A stretch of 64,000 nucleotides of DNA from Peptoniphilus duerdenii ATCC BAA-1640 (GCF_000146345.1 NZ_GL397071.1:1520632-1584631), one strand, 5' to 3'; shown: positions 1 to 10,206, counted from the stretch's first letter. Numbers and translations: made by a program. The notes: generated from the sequence alone by a model not told the origin.

Positions 1-34
1 AGCAGATGGTAAACCTTACGAAAGATCAAAATAA
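1..34 (+). CDS. C-terminal end of an unknown gene (partial)
   Basis: An open frame entering from the left edge reads ADGKPYERSK and stops with TAA at 32-34. A strong terminator follows 18 bases later, which fits the end of a gene. Ten residues are too few to identify the product, and chance openness cannot be excluded. Confidence 0.35.
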   Translation, partial: ADGKPYERSK

Positions 35-52
35 AAAATATAAATTCATTTT

Positions 53-87
53 AAAAATCTTCTAGAAAATTTCTAGGAGATTTTTTT
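53..87 (+). terminator. intrinsic terminator
   Basis: A hairpin pairs 53-68 with 71-86 (AAATCTTCTAGAAA against TTTCTAGGAGATTT, one G-U pair) and runs into seven T. It separates the gene entering from the left from the brnQ transcription unit. Confidence 0.8.
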
Positions 88-98
88 AAAAAAAGTGT

Positions 99-127
99 TT
101 GACATCTATGTACCAATTTAATATAAT
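99..127 (+). promoter_or_regulatory. sigma-A promoter of brnQ
   Basis: TTGACA at 99-104 and TATAAT at 122-127 with 17-base spacing are a perfect vegetative consensus. Transcription should start near 134, so the message begins with the T-box leader. Confidence 0.85.
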
Positions 128-133
128 AACAAC

Positions 134-405
134 ATAAATAATTTTATTAATAAAAATATTGGAAAAAACGAGTAGATTTATTGAAGTTTAAAGAGAGTAG
201 GCGTTTGGTGGAAGCCTATAATGGAAATAGATTCGAAAATCATTTTTCTTATGCAAGTCTGAAATAATATTAAGATTTGTCGCTGTAGTAGGCGTTATCT
301 ATACTCGGCATTGATAGATGCTTGTTAAGAGTGCTTACATTTATGTAAGAAATAAGGTGGTAACGCGGTAATTCGTCCTTTGTCATATGACAGAGGACTT
401 TTTTT
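134..405 (+). promoter_or_regulatory. T-box riboswitch leader of brnQ, probably tRNA-Ile responsive
   Basis: The leader shows an AGAGAG segment with a distal hairpin (TAGGC stem, GGTGGAA loop, 195-218), the T-box motif AAGGTGGTAACGCGG at 354-368 and a terminator at 375-405 (GTCCTTTGTC pairs with GACAGAGGAC, then T-rich). The lower stem I seems to pair GAAAAA at 162-167 with TTTTTC at 243-248; this leaves ATC at 239-241 in the specifier loop, an isoleucine codon, which fits a branched-chain amino acid transporter. Known mechanism: uncharged tRNA binds the specifier and T-box and stops the terminator forming. The T-box call is firm; the specifier assignment was folded by eye and is moderate. 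Confidence 0.9.
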
Positions 406-433
406 ATTATTAAAATTAAAAAAGGAGGAAAAA

Positions 434-1780
434 ATGAAAAAATTAACTAGGAGTCAATTCACACAAATAAGTATAATGTTATTTGGACTATTCTTTGGAG
501 CAGGAAATTTAATATTTCCACCATTTTTAGGAAATCAAGCAGGAAATCACACTATGATTTCACTTTTAGCTTTTTCAATCACCGCGGTATTATTCCCAAT
601 ACTTGGTGCAATTGCAGTAGGAAAGACTGAAGGTTTAAAAAATTTATCTAATAGAGTTGGTAATGTATTTGCAATAGTATTTACTACTGCGATATATCTA
701 TCAATAGGACCTGGACTTGGTATTCCGAGAGCTGGATCAGTTCCATTTGAAATGGCAATAGCACCATACCTACCAGAAACATTGAATCTAACAATTGCTA
801 GATTGATATATACATTTTTATTTTTCTCAGTAGCTTTATGGATATGTTTAAAACCAACTAAACTTGTATCAAGAGTTGGTAAGTATCTTACACCAGCACT
901 TTTAATTTTAATAACCTACATGTTTGTAAGGGTTATGAGCTTACAAAAAGGCGTTGCTATAGCTGTAGGAGATTATGCTAAAGCACCTTTAGTAAAGGGA
1001 TTCTTAGCTGGATATGACACGATGGATGCAGTTGCTGCTCTTAACTTTGGATTTGTAATTACACTTGCTATTAGAAGGTTTGGAATAGAGGATAAGAAAC
1101 AGGTGACAAGCTATACAGCAAAGGCTGGAATAATTGCAGGAACAGTATTATTTGTTGTATATCTAATGCTTTCAACAATTGGAATGGTAACATCTAGTGC
1201 ATTTGCTGGTTCAGAAAACGGAGCAGTTGTTCTTGCAAAAGCTGTTGAACTTGTATTTGGAAAATCCGGACTTGTACTTCTTGCATCTATATTTACACTC
1301 GCTTGCTTAACAACCTGTGTAGGACTTATATCAAGCGGATCAGAATACTTCTGTTCACTGTTTAACAATAGATTATCATATAGCGCCTGGGTAATTGTTT
1401 GGACATTATTTTCATTCGTAATGGCAAACTTTGGTCTAAACAATCTATTAGCATTTTCAGTTCCACTACTAACTATAATATATCCAGTTGCTTTAGTTTT
1501 AATATTACTGGGAGTTACTAATGATTTTATGAAATATTCAAAATATTCATATAAATTTTCTGCATTCTTCGCTGTATCTTTACCATTAATATCAGTTGTT
1601 TCTTCAACATTTAAAACAAGTATTCCACTTTTAACAAAATTAGAAAGTGCACTACCATTATCTAAACAAGGTTTATCTTGGGTGTTACCAAGTTTTGCTG
1701 TTGTAGTATTAGTTGAACTTGCTATAAAATTATTTTTATCATCAAATGTAAAAGTTGAAGATGGAGTATATTTAAATTAA
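434..1780 (+). CDS. brnQ: branched-chain amino acid:cation symporter BrnQ
   Basis: This 448-residue membrane protein belongs to the LIVCS family, which imports leucine, isoleucine and valine with Na+ or H+. About twelve hydrophobic segments are visible, and the N-terminal stretch with FGLFFGAGNLIFPP and the early G-N-Q-AG motif is typical of BrnQ. Start: ATG at 434 follows AAAGGAGG at 421-428; an upstream in-frame ATG at 380 lies inside the T-box terminator and is rejected. The gene stands alone between its T-box and a terminator at 1787, so its expression should follow the charging of tRNA-Ile. Length is normal for the family. Confidence 0.95.
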   Translation: MKKLTRSQFTQISIMLFGLFFGAGNLIFPPFLGNQAGNHTMISLLAFSITAVLFPILGAIAVGKTEGLKNLSNRVGNVFAIVFTTAIYLSIGPGLGIPRAGSVPFEMAIAPYLPETLNLTIARLIYTFLFFSVALWICLKPTKLVSRVGKYLTPALLILITYMFVRVMSLQKGVAIAVGDYAKAPLVKGFLAGYDTMDAVAALNFGFVITLAIRRFGIEDKKQVTSYTAKAGIIAGTVLFVVYLMLSTIGMVTSSAFAGSENGAVVLAKAVELVFGKSGLVLLASIFTLACLTTCVGLISSGSEYFCSLFNNRLSYSAWVIVWTLFSFVMANFGLNNLLAFSVPLLTIIYPVALVLILLGVTNDFMKYSKYSYKFSAFFAVSLPLISVVSSTFKTSIPLLTKLESALPLSKQGLSWVLPSFAVVVLVELAIKLFLSSNVKVEDGVYLN

Positions 1781-1786
1781 TTTATT

Positions 1787-1816
1787 AAGCAGTCTAGTTA
1801 GGCTGCTTTTTATTTT
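1787..1816 (+). terminator. terminator of brnQ
   Basis: AAGCAGTC and GGCTGCTT form an 8-bp stem with a six-base loop, followed by a T-rich run. It ends the single-gene brnQ unit seven bases after the stop codon. Confidence 0.85.
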
Positions 1817-1918
1817 GTAAAAAATTTTTTTTATACTTTTTTAAGCACTACCATAAATTATATTCTTATTTTTTATTTAAATTTAAACATTTAGTAGAAT
1901 TGTTAAAAGTTTAATTTC

Positions 1919-1947
1919 TTGACTATTGGCGTAATACATTATAAAAT
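1919..1947 (+). promoter_or_regulatory. promoter of rny
   Basis: TTGACT at 1919-1924 and TAAAAT at 1942-1947 are spaced by 17 bases, about 55 bases before the rny start. The rest of the 1817-2004 gap is AT-rich and holds nothing else I recognise. Confidence 0.65.
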
Positions 1948-2004
1948 AATTAATGAAAGTTTTATGAAAATATAAACTTTTTAGAAAAATGGAGGTGCTT
2001 TAGC

Positions 2005-3537
2005 TTGCCGCAAATAATTATAATTCTTTTGGCAATTGTCGTAAGTGCTTTAGCTGGCTATGTAGTTCGTAAGTATATTGGCGAACAAAAAGTCGGAAGA
2101 GCAGAAGAAGTTGCAAATAAAGTATTGATTGATGCAGAACATAGTGCAGAATCAAAAAAGAAAGAACTACTAATTGAAGCTAAAGAAGAAATCCACAAAA
2201 TGAGATCCGAGGCGGAACGCGAAAACAAAGCGAGACGTCAAGAATTATCACAACTTGAATCTAGAATTTTGGCAAGAGAAGAATCTATTGAAAAAAAATC
2301 TAATTCTCTAGATAAAAAAGAAGAGAAATTAGCAAAGAAGCTTGAAGAGGCAAAACAAAAAAGTGAAGAAGTAGATTCTCTAATCGAAAAGAGAAATGAA
2401 GAACTTCAAAGGATTGCAGGACTTAGTCAAGAAGAAGGTAAGAGAATCTTACTTTCAGAACTTGAAAAAGAAGTTGTCCATGAATCTGCTCAAATTATTC
2501 GTGAAGAAGAAGCGAGAATCAGAGACGAACAACAAAAGTATGCAAGGAATATTATAGTTCAAGCAATTCAAAGATTATCTGCTGAAACTGTAGCTGAAAA
2601 CACAGTTTCTGTAGTTGCTCTTCCGACTGACGAAATGAAAGGAAGGATTATAGGTAGAGAAGGTAGAAATATAAGAGCAATTGAATCTCTTACAGGAGTT
2701 GATTTGATTATCGATGATACGCCTGAAGCAGTTGTACTTTCTTGCTTTGATCCTATAAGACGTGAAGTGGCTCGTGTTGCTCTTGAAAAACTAGTATCAG
2801 ATGGTAGAATTCATCCTACTAGAATTGAAGAGACAGTTAATCGCGCAAGAAAAGAAGTTGAAACTATTATTAAAGAAGCTGGTGAACAAGCTGCATATGA
2901 TGCAGGAGTTCATGGACTTCATCCAGAGGTTATAAAATACCTTGGAAGACTTAAGTTTAGAACTTCTTATGGACAAAATGTACTAAAACATTCAGTTGAG
3001 GTTAGCCATATAGCAGGTATTATCGCAGCTGAGCTTGGAGCAGATGTAAAGATCGCAAAGCGTGCAGGTTTGTTACATGATTTAGGAAAATCCATAGATC
3101 ATGAAGTAGAAGGACCACACGTTGATATCGGTGTTGATCTTGCTCGTAAGTACAAAGAAAGTGAAGCGGTTATCCATGGTATAGAAGCACACCATGGCGA
3201 TGTAGAGCCAAGGACAGTTGAAGCAATAATAGTTCAAGCAGCAGATGCAATATCAGCTGCAAGACCTGGTGCAAGACGTGAGACAGTAGAGTCTTATATC
3301 AAGCGCCTTGAAAAATTAGAAGAAATCGCCAACAGCTATGACGGAATAGAAAAATCTTATGCAGTTCAAGCTGGACGTGAAGTAAGAATTATTGTAAAAC
3401 CAGATGTGATTTCTGAAGCAGAAATAGTAGTTACTGCTAGAAAAATAGCAAAAGAAGTAGAAGCAGAACTTGATTTCCCAGGACAAATTAAAATTAATGT
3501 CATAAGAGAAACAAGAGCTGTAGAATATGCAAAGTAA
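2005..3537 (+). CDS. rny: ribonuclease Y
   Basis: RNase Y is the membrane-anchored endoribonuclease that starts mRNA decay in many Firmicutes. The 510 residues show the family layout: one N-terminal membrane helix (residues 2-22), a long charged coiled coil (about 30-190), a KH RNA-binding domain with [11 protein letters not shown] (about 205-265) and an HD hydrolase domain with the metal-binding HDLGK motif (H358, D359). It starts with TTG at 2005 behind GGAGGTG at 1991. It has its own promoter and terminator and is a single-gene unit between brnQ and xerC. Length is normal (about 510-520). Confidence 0.97.
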   Translation: MPQIIIILLAIVVSALAGYVVRKYIGEQKVGRAEEVANKVLIDAEHSAESKKKELLIEAKEEIHKMRSEAERENKARRQELSQLESRILAREESIEKKSNSLDKKEEKLAKKLEEAKQKSEEVDSLIEKRNEELQRIAGLSQEEGKRILLSELEKEVVHESAQIIREEEARIRDEQQKYARNIIVQAIQRLSAETVAENTVSVVALPTDEMKGRIIGREGRNIRAIESLTGVDLIIDDTPEAVVLSCFDPIRREVARVALEKLVSDGRIHPTRIEETVNRARKEVETIIKEAGEQAAYDAGVHGLHPEVIKYLGRLKFRTSYGQNVLKHSVEVSHIAGIIAAELGADVKIAKRAGLLHDLGKSIDHEVEGPHVDIGVDLARKYKESEAVIHGIEAHHGDVEPRTVEAIIVQAADAISAARPGARRETVESYIKRLEKLEEIANSYDGIEKSYAVQAGREVRIIVKPDVISEAEIVVTARKIAKEVEAELDFPGQIKINVIRETRAVEYAK

Positions 3538-3571
3538 TGTCTAAAAGACAAACTTATTTTAAATTTCAATT

Positions 3572-3596
3572 ACCTGCCTTTTAGGCAGGTTTTTTT
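3572..3596 (+). terminator. terminator of rny
   Basis: ACCTGCCT at 3572-3579 pairs with AGGCAGGT at 3583-3590 and is followed by seven T. The xerC start lies only 20 bases beyond, and I see no promoter between them. Confidence 0.9.
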
Positions 3597-3615
3597 AAAA
3601 GATAAAGGAATGGTT

Positions 3616-4575
3616 ATGAATTTTACTTTATTAGATGATTTTTTAGGATATCTTGTATCTACAAGAGGATTATCAATGAATACAGTCAATGGTTATTACT
3701 ATGACTTAAAAAACTTTTTAGTATACATCGTAGCTAGAAAATTAAATTTCGATACCAAAGAACTTGATGATAGATACTTAGAAAAGATGAGTTTAGATCT
3801 AATTAAGACTGTTAATAAGCAAGATATCTATGCCTATAACTCTTACTTGGTACATACAAAAAAGAATAAAATGAATGCAGTTTCTAGAAAAAATTCAGCT
3901 ATTAGAACCTTTTTTAACTATTTAACCTCGAAGATCAATGTGCTTGAAGTAGATCCATCAAGTGACCTAGATATGCCAAAGGTGAGAAGAACAATTCCTA
4001 CAGCATTATCTCTTGATGAAGCAAAGAGGTTTTTAAAAACAATAGAGGATTTCAACTATAATGGTAAAAATAATGATTTCTTAAAAAGTAGAGACTTTTG
4101 TATAGCGACATTCTTTTTAAATTGTGGCATGCGTCTATCAGAACTTTGCGGAATCAATATGTTTGATTTAGAAGATGACAACACTATAAAAATTCTTGGA
4201 AAAGGAAATAAAGAAAGAAGTATCTATTTAAACAAAGCTTGTATCCATGCTCTTGATAATTATTTAGAATTTAGACCGGAAGTAGAATCAAAAGCTCTAT
4301 TTTTAAGCAGAAATAAAGCTAGAATTACACCAAGGGCTGTTCAGATGATGATTGATAAATATATAGTAATGTCAGGACTTGATCCCGATAAATACTCAGT
4401 TCACAAACTAAGACATACTGCAGCCACATTGATGTACCAATATGGAGATGTAGATATAAGATCACTACAGAAGGTACTAGGACATGAATCAGTGCAGACT
4501 ACTGAAATATATACTCATGTAAGTGACGAGCAGGTAAAGCGCGCAATTGAAAAGAATCCATTGGGGGACCTATGA
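3616..4575 (+). CDS. xerC: tyrosine recombinase XerC/XerD
   Basis: This 319-residue protein has the XerC/D layout: an N-terminal SAM-like DNA-binding domain (about 5-110) and a C-terminal catalytic domain. Catalytic residues are visible: R173 (CGMRLSEL), H263 and R266 (HKLRHTAAT), H290 (LGHES) and the nucleophile Y299 (IYTHV). Xer recombinases resolve chromosome dimers at dif. Of two nearby ATGs, 3616 is preferred because AAAGGA at 3604-3609 abuts the other (3610). It overlaps addB by four bases (ATGA). Nothing nearby suggests an integrated element, so a housekeeping role is likelier than a phage integrase. XerC versus XerD is not settled by sequence alone. Confidence 0.85.
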   Translation: MNFTLLDDFLGYLVSTRGLSMNTVNGYYYDLKNFLVYIVARKLNFDTKELDDRYLEKMSLDLIKTVNKQDIYAYNSYLVHTKKNKMNAVSRKNSAIRTFFNYLTSKINVLEVDPSSDLDMPKVRRTIPTALSLDEAKRFLKTIEDFNYNGKNNDFLKSRDFCIATFFLNCGMRLSELCGINMFDLEDDNTIKILGKGNKERSIYLNKACIHALDNYLEFRPEVESKALFLSRNKARITPRAVQMMIDKYIVMSGLDPDKYSVHKLRHTAATLMYQYGDVDIRSLQKVLGHESVQTTEIYTHVSDEQVKRAIEKNPLGDL

Positions 4576-6983
4576 AAATAAAAGATTTTTTAAAATCCAA
4601 TGATAAAAAATATCTACTATCAGATACTTCCTTTTTATCCCTAAAAATAATTGAAGACTGCGCTAAAAAAGGCATCAATTCCTTTAATACTTATGAAACT
4701 GACATAAAAAAGTTGGTTAAGGAACTTACTAAGGATAAAATCTATGAAGGTGGACAAAATTATTTAAATGAAGAGGATGCTACCTTTACAATTCTTGAAA
4801 TATTAAAAAGATTAAACTTAAGTTTTTACAAAAAGCATCAATTGGATTTCGCTCTAGCAACAGCCTTTTATGAAAAAATAACAGAGATAAAACTATCTAA
4901 TGGCAAATTTGTTCCTGATAATTCTAGATTGATTGACTTAGATTTAGTTATGAAGGAATATGATAGAGTAAAAACAGGACTCGACTATGCTGATTCGGTA
5001 ATTTTAGCTTTGAAAATTCCTGGAAGTGTCAATATAGGATGTTTATCTGGGACATATCTACGCCCATTAGAAAAAGTTTTATTAGATAAATTAAACGCTA
5101 TTTATTTAGAATATGATGAGGAAAAATTATATCTTGATAACGTGACGGTTGATAGATGCTATTCAAAACAAGATGAAATTATGAATCTAATTTATAAGAT
5201 AAAGAACTTAGAGGATATTAAAGATGCAGAAATTGTGTATACAGATCCTTCATACAAGGGGTTATTAAATAAATTTATATTTACAAATTATCCAATTGAG
5301 ACAAATAATTCAAAAGAAGTAGATAATACAATAAATTTCTTAAATAATTTAAGAGATTTTTATGAGTCATCCTACATGGTTAAATATTTTTTAAGACTCA
5401 TAGAGGATAGAAACTTTAACTACTACATAGATTATGATATTGATTTTACTAAGGGATTAGAAAACTACAAAAGTCCGATAAATAAAAAATTGTATGAAGA
5501 TAGAGATAGGATTGAGCTTCTATTATCTCTTGTAGAAAAAGATGAAATAGAATTCAGTAAGTTCAAGGATAATTTAATAAAATTTATTGAATTATATATG
5601 AATATTGATTTGAAAAATATCAAGTTTTCTTTATCTAAACTTAGTTCAGACATTGTTTTATCGTTAAGAGATATTTTAGATATATTAGTACATAACTTAG
5701 AAAGATACTCCGAGAAGAATTCAACCAACGATAAAATAAAAGTATATAGCATAGATGAAGAAACTATTTACGATAAAAAAAATACATTTTTTCTTGGAAT
5801 GAGTGAAAATTATTTTACTTACAGAGAATTAGAAAGCCCGGTTATATTAAATAGTGAACTTAAGAAAATAAACAAATCTTTACTCAGTTCAGACGAAAAG
5901 GAATTTAGAAAGAATACAAACAGAAAAAAGAGGGTAGAGACTGCACTACAAAATAATAGATTTGCATACTTTTCTTATCCAATGTATAACGAAAAAAACG
6001 AAGAAGAAACTTGTTCCTATTTTGTAGAACTTATGGGAAAAGATCATAACTATGTAAATTATCTAGAAAATTTAAGAGTTTATAAAGATTATAATACTAA
6101 ACCTATTATGGATTTGAAGACAGTTTTGAATAAATTTATTTTCTCAGCAACATCTCTAGAAATATTTATGAATGATCCGAGACATTTCTATTTTAAATAT
6201 ATATTACAAATTGAAGATGATTACTATGATGACTCTATTTTAAATTCAATTCCAGCATTTGAAATGGGATCTATAGTTCATTCTGCACTAGAATCATTCG
6301 TAATTGATTTTAAAAAAATAAATATTAATCTGAATATAAATGACAAATTAAATTTCTTTGATAGAGCTTTCGATGATTTATATAAAAAGTATTTAACTCC
6401 TAAATATTTACTAGCAAATTTTAAAGATAGGTATAGAAGAATGCTTTTTAATAAGCTTATAAAGATACAAGAAAAGATAAAAGATTGCAAAGAAGTAAAG
6501 ACTGAAGTTGGTTTTGGAGATAGATTTTCTAGGGAATCATTATCTGAAGAACCAATAGAATTAAAATTTGGAAACTATATACTAAGGTTCAGAGGAAAGA
6601 TTGATAGGGTAGATATCTATGATGATGAAATAGTAATTACAGATTATAAGACTGGAAGTAGAGCAAATATTGAAGAAAAAGATCTATCTAGTGAACTCTA
6701 TCAACACCATGTCTATAAGAAAATAGCTAGTAAATTTTGGAATGAAAGAATAAAATTCGAGTACGATATTCTTTCTGATGAGAGCATTTATGAGCCTATA
6801 GAAAATCCTAATTTAGATTTAAAAATTGAAAAAATGCTTGAATTTGTAGATAAATTTGGATTTATAGATGGATTAAAACTTACAAATCTTCCAGAAGAAT
6901 ATAAAATTTTAGAGCGTACAAAAGAGAATATCGAGAAAACAAAACTCTACTCAACTACATTTTTGGTGGACGACTATGATTAA
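4572..6983 (+). CDS. addB: AddB-like nuclease subunit of AddAB, reduced
   Basis: AddB pairs with AddA in the helicase-nuclease that processes double-strand breaks for RecA. Only the C-terminal nuclease is easily recognised: G566-x-x-x-H570 (MGSIVHSAL), GKIDRVD around D678, and the DYKTG catalytic motif at 691-695, typical of RecB-type PD-(D/E)xK enzymes. At 803 residues it is much shorter than Bacillus AddB (over 1100). I find no P-loop near the N terminus, and the place of the conserved iron-sulfur Cys-Pro-Phe segment reads NDPRHFYFK with no cysteine. A RexB-like or degenerate partner would explain this. It overlaps xerC by 4 and addA by 8 bases. The identification rests on motifs and on its AddA neighbour. 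Confidence 0.8.
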   Translation: MKIKDFLKSNDKKYLLSDTSFLSLKIIEDCAKKGINSFNTYETDIKKLVKELTKDKIYEGGQNYLNEEDATFTILEILKRLNLSFYKKHQLDFALATAFYEKITEIKLSNGKFVPDNSRLIDLDLVMKEYDRVKTGLDYADSVILALKIPGSVNIGCLSGTYLRPLEKVLLDKLNAIYLEYDEEKLYLDNVTVDRCYSKQDEIMNLIYKIKNLEDIKDAEIVYTDPSYKGLLNKFIFTNYPIETNNSKEVDNTINFLNNLRDFYESSYMVKYFLRLIEDRNFNYYIDYDIDFTKGLENYKSPINKKLYEDRDRIELLLSLVEKDEIEFSKFKDNLIKFIELYMNIDLKNIKFSLSKLSSDIVLSLRDILDILVHNLERYSEKNSTNDKIKVYSIDEETIYDKKNTFFLGMSENYFTYRELESPVILNSELKKINKSLLSSDEKEFRKNTNRKKRVETALQNNRFAYFSYPMYNEKNEEETCSYFVELMGKDHNYVNYLENLRVYKDYNTKPIMDLKTVLNKFIFSATSLEIFMNDPRHFYFKYILQIEDDYYDDSILNSIPAFEMGSIVHSALESFVIDFKKININLNINDKLNFFDRAFDDLYKKYLTPKYLLANFKDRYRRMLFNKLIKIQEKIKDCKEVKTEVGFGDRFSRESLSEEPIELKFGNYILRFRGKIDRVDIYDDEIVITDYKTGSRANIEEKDLSSELYQHHVYKKIASKFWNERIKFEYDILSDESIYEPIENPNLDLKIEKMLEFVDKFGFIDGLKLTNLPEEYKILERTKENIEKTKLYSTTFLVDDYD

Positions 6984-9900
6984 TTTAAAAGATATAAATG
7001 AAATAGAAAATAATAACAGGGATAATTTAATAACTGGAGATAAGAATTTCTTAGTTGAGGCGGGAGCTGGGGCTGGCAAGACATTTCTATTAGTAAATAG
7101 GCTTATAGATTTAATAATCAACAAAAATATTAAACCAAAAGAAATAGTAGCCATAACATTTACAGTTAAGGCTGCAACTGACTTAAAAAAAAGAATTTAT
7201 GATGAATTTGCAAAAAGAGCAAAGACAGATAATAAAATAAAAAATATTTTGGAGTTTATCCCAGAGATTCAAATAGGAACCATCCATAGTTTTTGTAATT
7301 CTATAATATCTAGAAGACCATTTGATGCTGGTCTTAGTATGAATTATAGATTGTTAGAAGATTCGGAATATGATAGATACCTTTCTAAGATGTATGAAGA
7401 GTTTGAAGAAAATAGCTATAAATATGTGGATAAATATACTGCGGATATATTTTTACATTTAAATCATAGATCTAGAATCATCGAAAACTTTTCTAAATTT
7501 GCGATGAATGAATCTGTAGATTTTCCAGTTATTGAAGGTTTTGAAAATTTTACTGAAACAGTTTACTTAGAAGAAGTTAAAGAAATTTTTTCACGTCTTG
7601 ATCGTATAAATGATTTAGATGTCGCTACTTTAAGAAAAGCAGCTATTGAACCTTTAAGTAAAATAAAAGATGTCTTAGGTTTAAAAGATAAAAATTCTAT
7701 CTTAAAAACAGCTAATGATATTTATAAATTAGTCATAGAGAATCCAGAAAGTCCATTTATAAAAACTAGATTTCCAAAAGATATTTCGGATAAGGAAAAA
7801 GAAAAAGCTAAAGATTTAATACCAGAAACATCTGATATTGGAGATAGATTAAAAAATATAACGGATCTTTGGAAAAACGTTGTTTATAGAACGCATATTA
7901 GAGTAAGCCTTGCATTTGTAAAATATATAGATGAAAAAAATAGAGAGAATTCTGTTGTTTCAAATGATGATTTACTTAGATATTCTTTAGATATTTTAAT
8001 GATTAAAGAAAATAGAGAGTATTTTCAAAAAATTTATAGATATATATTTGTAGATGAGTCTCAAGATACGGATTTAGTTCAGATAAAAATTATACTTAGC
8101 TTAATTTCATCAGGAGATATAAATAAAAACACTCCTATTTCGGAATATAAAATGCTTCCAAATAGAATTTTCATGGTAGGTGATAGGAAGCAGTCTATCT
8201 ATAGATTTAGAGGTGCTGATCTAAATACTTATGAAATCGTTAAAAATCTCTTTGAAAATACTGATAACGCAGAATTTGTAAATTTAAAAAAGAGTTTTAG
8301 ATTTCAAAAACATTTGGCTTCTGATATCGAAAAATGTTTCGAAAATACAATGGTTTCAAATTATGGAGAATATGATATTGGTGTAGGTCATATCCTTGTA
8401 GATGAAAAGAATAGTAGTGACTCAGGTATATATATTACAAAGTTAAATACGGATAACTTTCAAGATGTTGTAAATAGTTATAAAAAGGCAGATATAATTA
8501 AAAGTCTAGTAGAAACTGATAAAGATAAAGAAAATTTTATACTTAACACATTAATTTCAAAAGAAAAAGTTGAAATAGAGCTTGAGTCATTAGAAGATAG
8601 CAAAAAAAGTAAAATTAAATTTTTAAAAGGAAACAGTGATACTTTATATTTAAAAGCTAAATTTCTCGTTATTGATCTTCTAAAAAGTGGTATAGAGCCA
8701 AAGGATATACTAATTCTTACAATGGGAAATGAGGGAGCTAGAGCTGTTACAAATATTCTTAGGGATGATGGATTAAAAGTAGACTCTACATCAGAAGAAA
8801 ACTATTTTTCATATGAATCTGTTAAGAGATCCTATATTGCAATTAGATTTTTTGAAAATCCAATTCCAAGTAATTATTTCGAGTTTTTAATAAAAATATT
8901 AAATAAAGATCCTGTTAAGATAAAAAAAGAAAGCGAAGTTATAAATAATTTAGGATTTGAAGAATATTTAAAAAATAAACCCGAAATTTTAAATGAAGAA
9001 GAATTTGAATTTATAAGTAAATATCTAGTTTTATTTAAAGAAAATAGAGAAAGCGCACTCATGAGTCTGTACTACGAAGATATTTTTTTCGATGGAAATT
9101 ACACAGAAAATGAATATGAAGTATTTTATTCTTTCTTTAGAGAAGTATTAGATAGTGGATTAAACCTTGGAAATATAAAAGAAAAGAATGAAGTTACATT
9201 TAAACCAGGAATTAGTTCTGCGATAAAAGTAATGAATATTCATAAGGCAAAGGGTCTAGAAGGCAAACATGTCATATTGATTGAAGAAAGAAGTTTAAGA
9301 ATTAATTCCGATGATTATTTTGACAGAATAAGTAACAAAGGATATTTAGAGTTCCGAACTGGTTATTCAAGAAATATTATTTTAGACCATGGTAATGAAG
9401 AAGCAAGAGAGAAGTCCATTCTAGAAAATTTCAAGGAATATATTAGACTTTTTTATGTTGCAATAACTAGGGCAAAAGAGGAAGTATACCTTATATCAAA
9501 TGAAGGATTTTACGAAAAGCAGCTTTCTTTTTCTAAGACAAAAGAAATATTTAATTCAAGTTACAATAGTGTTGATTCTTCAAAGGAATATAAGTCTTTT
9601 AAAGATAGTATAATCTGTCCAAATTTATCAGAAAAATTAAAAACTAATGAAGAAATTAGTTTAGCATTTACAGATAATATCTACCACGGAACTTACTATG
9701 GTATAATTTTTCATAAGGTCATGGAAAAATCTATTGAAATCATAAAAAAAGATGGAGAAGTAGATATCGAAAAAATATTAAAAGTAGCAATTATGGACTT
9801 TATAAATGGTGAAGATGTAAATATTGAAAATATCACTTCTATACTTGAAATTAAAAATGATATAAATATAGAGAGAGTTATTTTTGAAAAATTAAAATCA

Positions 9901-10206
9901 CAAGTTAAAAGAAACGCTACTAATAATTTAGACATTCTTAAAGATAAAGTGAAATCTTCTAAGGAAACCTATACAGAACTTCCTTTTACTTATCTTAAAG
10001 ATGGTCATATTCATTCCGGAAGAATGGATTTAATTCTATTATTTGATGATTTTATAGAAATATATGATTATAAGACTGATATAGATATTTCTGATAATTC
10101 AAAAAAATATATGATGCAACTGGAATCATATAGGGATGCGGCGTCAGAAATATTGGGAGTAGATAGAGAAAAAATAAATACACATATATTAAGGAGTAAT
10201 AATTGA
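6976..10206 (+). CDS. addA: ATP-dependent helicase/nuclease subunit AddA
   Basis: This is a UvrD/RecB-type superfamily 1A helicase with a C-terminal nuclease. Visible motifs are the Walker A EAGAGAGKT (28-36), motif Ia AITFTVKAA, the DEXQ box VDESQD, GDRKQSIYRFRGAD (motif III), KAKGLEGKHV (motif V), YVAITRAKEEV (motif VI) and a nuclease core GRMDLI with DYKTD at 1031-1035. In the AddAB complex it translocates 3' to 5' and cuts the strand it tracks on. At 1076 residues it is somewhat shorter than Bacillus AddA (about 1230). Its start ATG at 6976 lies inside the end of addB, implying translational coupling and one complex. Confidence 0.95.
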   Translation: MINLKDINEIENNNRDNLITGDKNFLVEAGAGAGKTFLLVNRLIDLIINKNIKPKEIVAITFTVKAATDLKKRIYDEFAKRAKTDNKIKNILEFIPEIQIGTIHSFCNSIISRRPFDAGLSMNYRLLEDSEYDRYLSKMYEEFEENSYKYVDKYTADIFLHLNHRSRIIENFSKFAMNESVDFPVIEGFENFTETVYLEEVKEIFSRLDRINDLDVATLRKAAIEPLSKIKDVLGLKDKNSILKTANDIYKLVIENPESPFIKTRFPKDISDKEKEKAKDLIPETSDIGDRLKNITDLWKNVVYRTHIRVSLAFVKYIDEKNRENSVVSNDDLLRYSLDILMIKENREYFQKIYRYIFVDESQDTDLVQIKIILSLISSGDINKNTPISEYKMLPNRIFMVGDRKQSIYRFRGADLNTYEIVKNLFENTDNAEFVNLKKSFRFQKHLASDIEKCFENTMVSNYGEYDIGVGHILVDEKNSSDSGIYITKLNTDNFQDVVNSYKKADIIKSLVETDKDKENFILNTLISKEKVEIELESLEDSKKSKIKFLKGNSDTLYLKAKFLVIDLLKSGIEPKDILILTMGNEGARAVTNILRDDGLKVDSTSEENYFSYESVKRSYIAIRFFENPIPSNYFEFLIKILNKDPVKIKKESEVINNLGFEEYLKNKPEILNEEEFEFISKYLVLFKENRESALMSLYYEDIFFDGNYTENEYEVFYSFFREVLDSGLNLGNIKEKNEVTFKPGISSAIKVMNIHKAKGLEGKHVILIEERSLRINSDDYFDRISNKGYLEFRTGYSRNIILDHGNEEAREKSILENFKEYIRLFYVAITRAKEEVYLISNEGFYEKQLSFSKTKEIFNSSYNSVDSSKEYKSFKDSIICPNLSEKLKTNEEISLAFTDNIYHGTYYGIIFHKVMEKSIEIIKKDGEVDIEKILKVAIMDFINGEDVNIENITSILEIKNDINIERVIFEKLKSQVKRNATNNLDILKDKVKSSKETYTELPFTYLKDGHIHSGRMDLILLFDDFIEIYDYKTDIDISDNSKKYMMQLESYRDAASEILGVDREKINTHILRSNN

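Noticed and set aside
380-433. Longer brnQ start at ATG 380
   Set aside because: The extension lies in the T-box terminator hairpin; AAAGGAGG before ATG 434 gives the correct start.
3616-4575. Phage integrase or mobile element marker
   Set aside because: Sequence and length match Xer recombinases, and no attachment repeats, phage genes or transposase lie nearby.
4572-6983. AddB truncated by a frameshift
   Set aside because: The frame overlaps xerC and addA neatly at both ends and has no coding remnants in other frames, so the short form is real.
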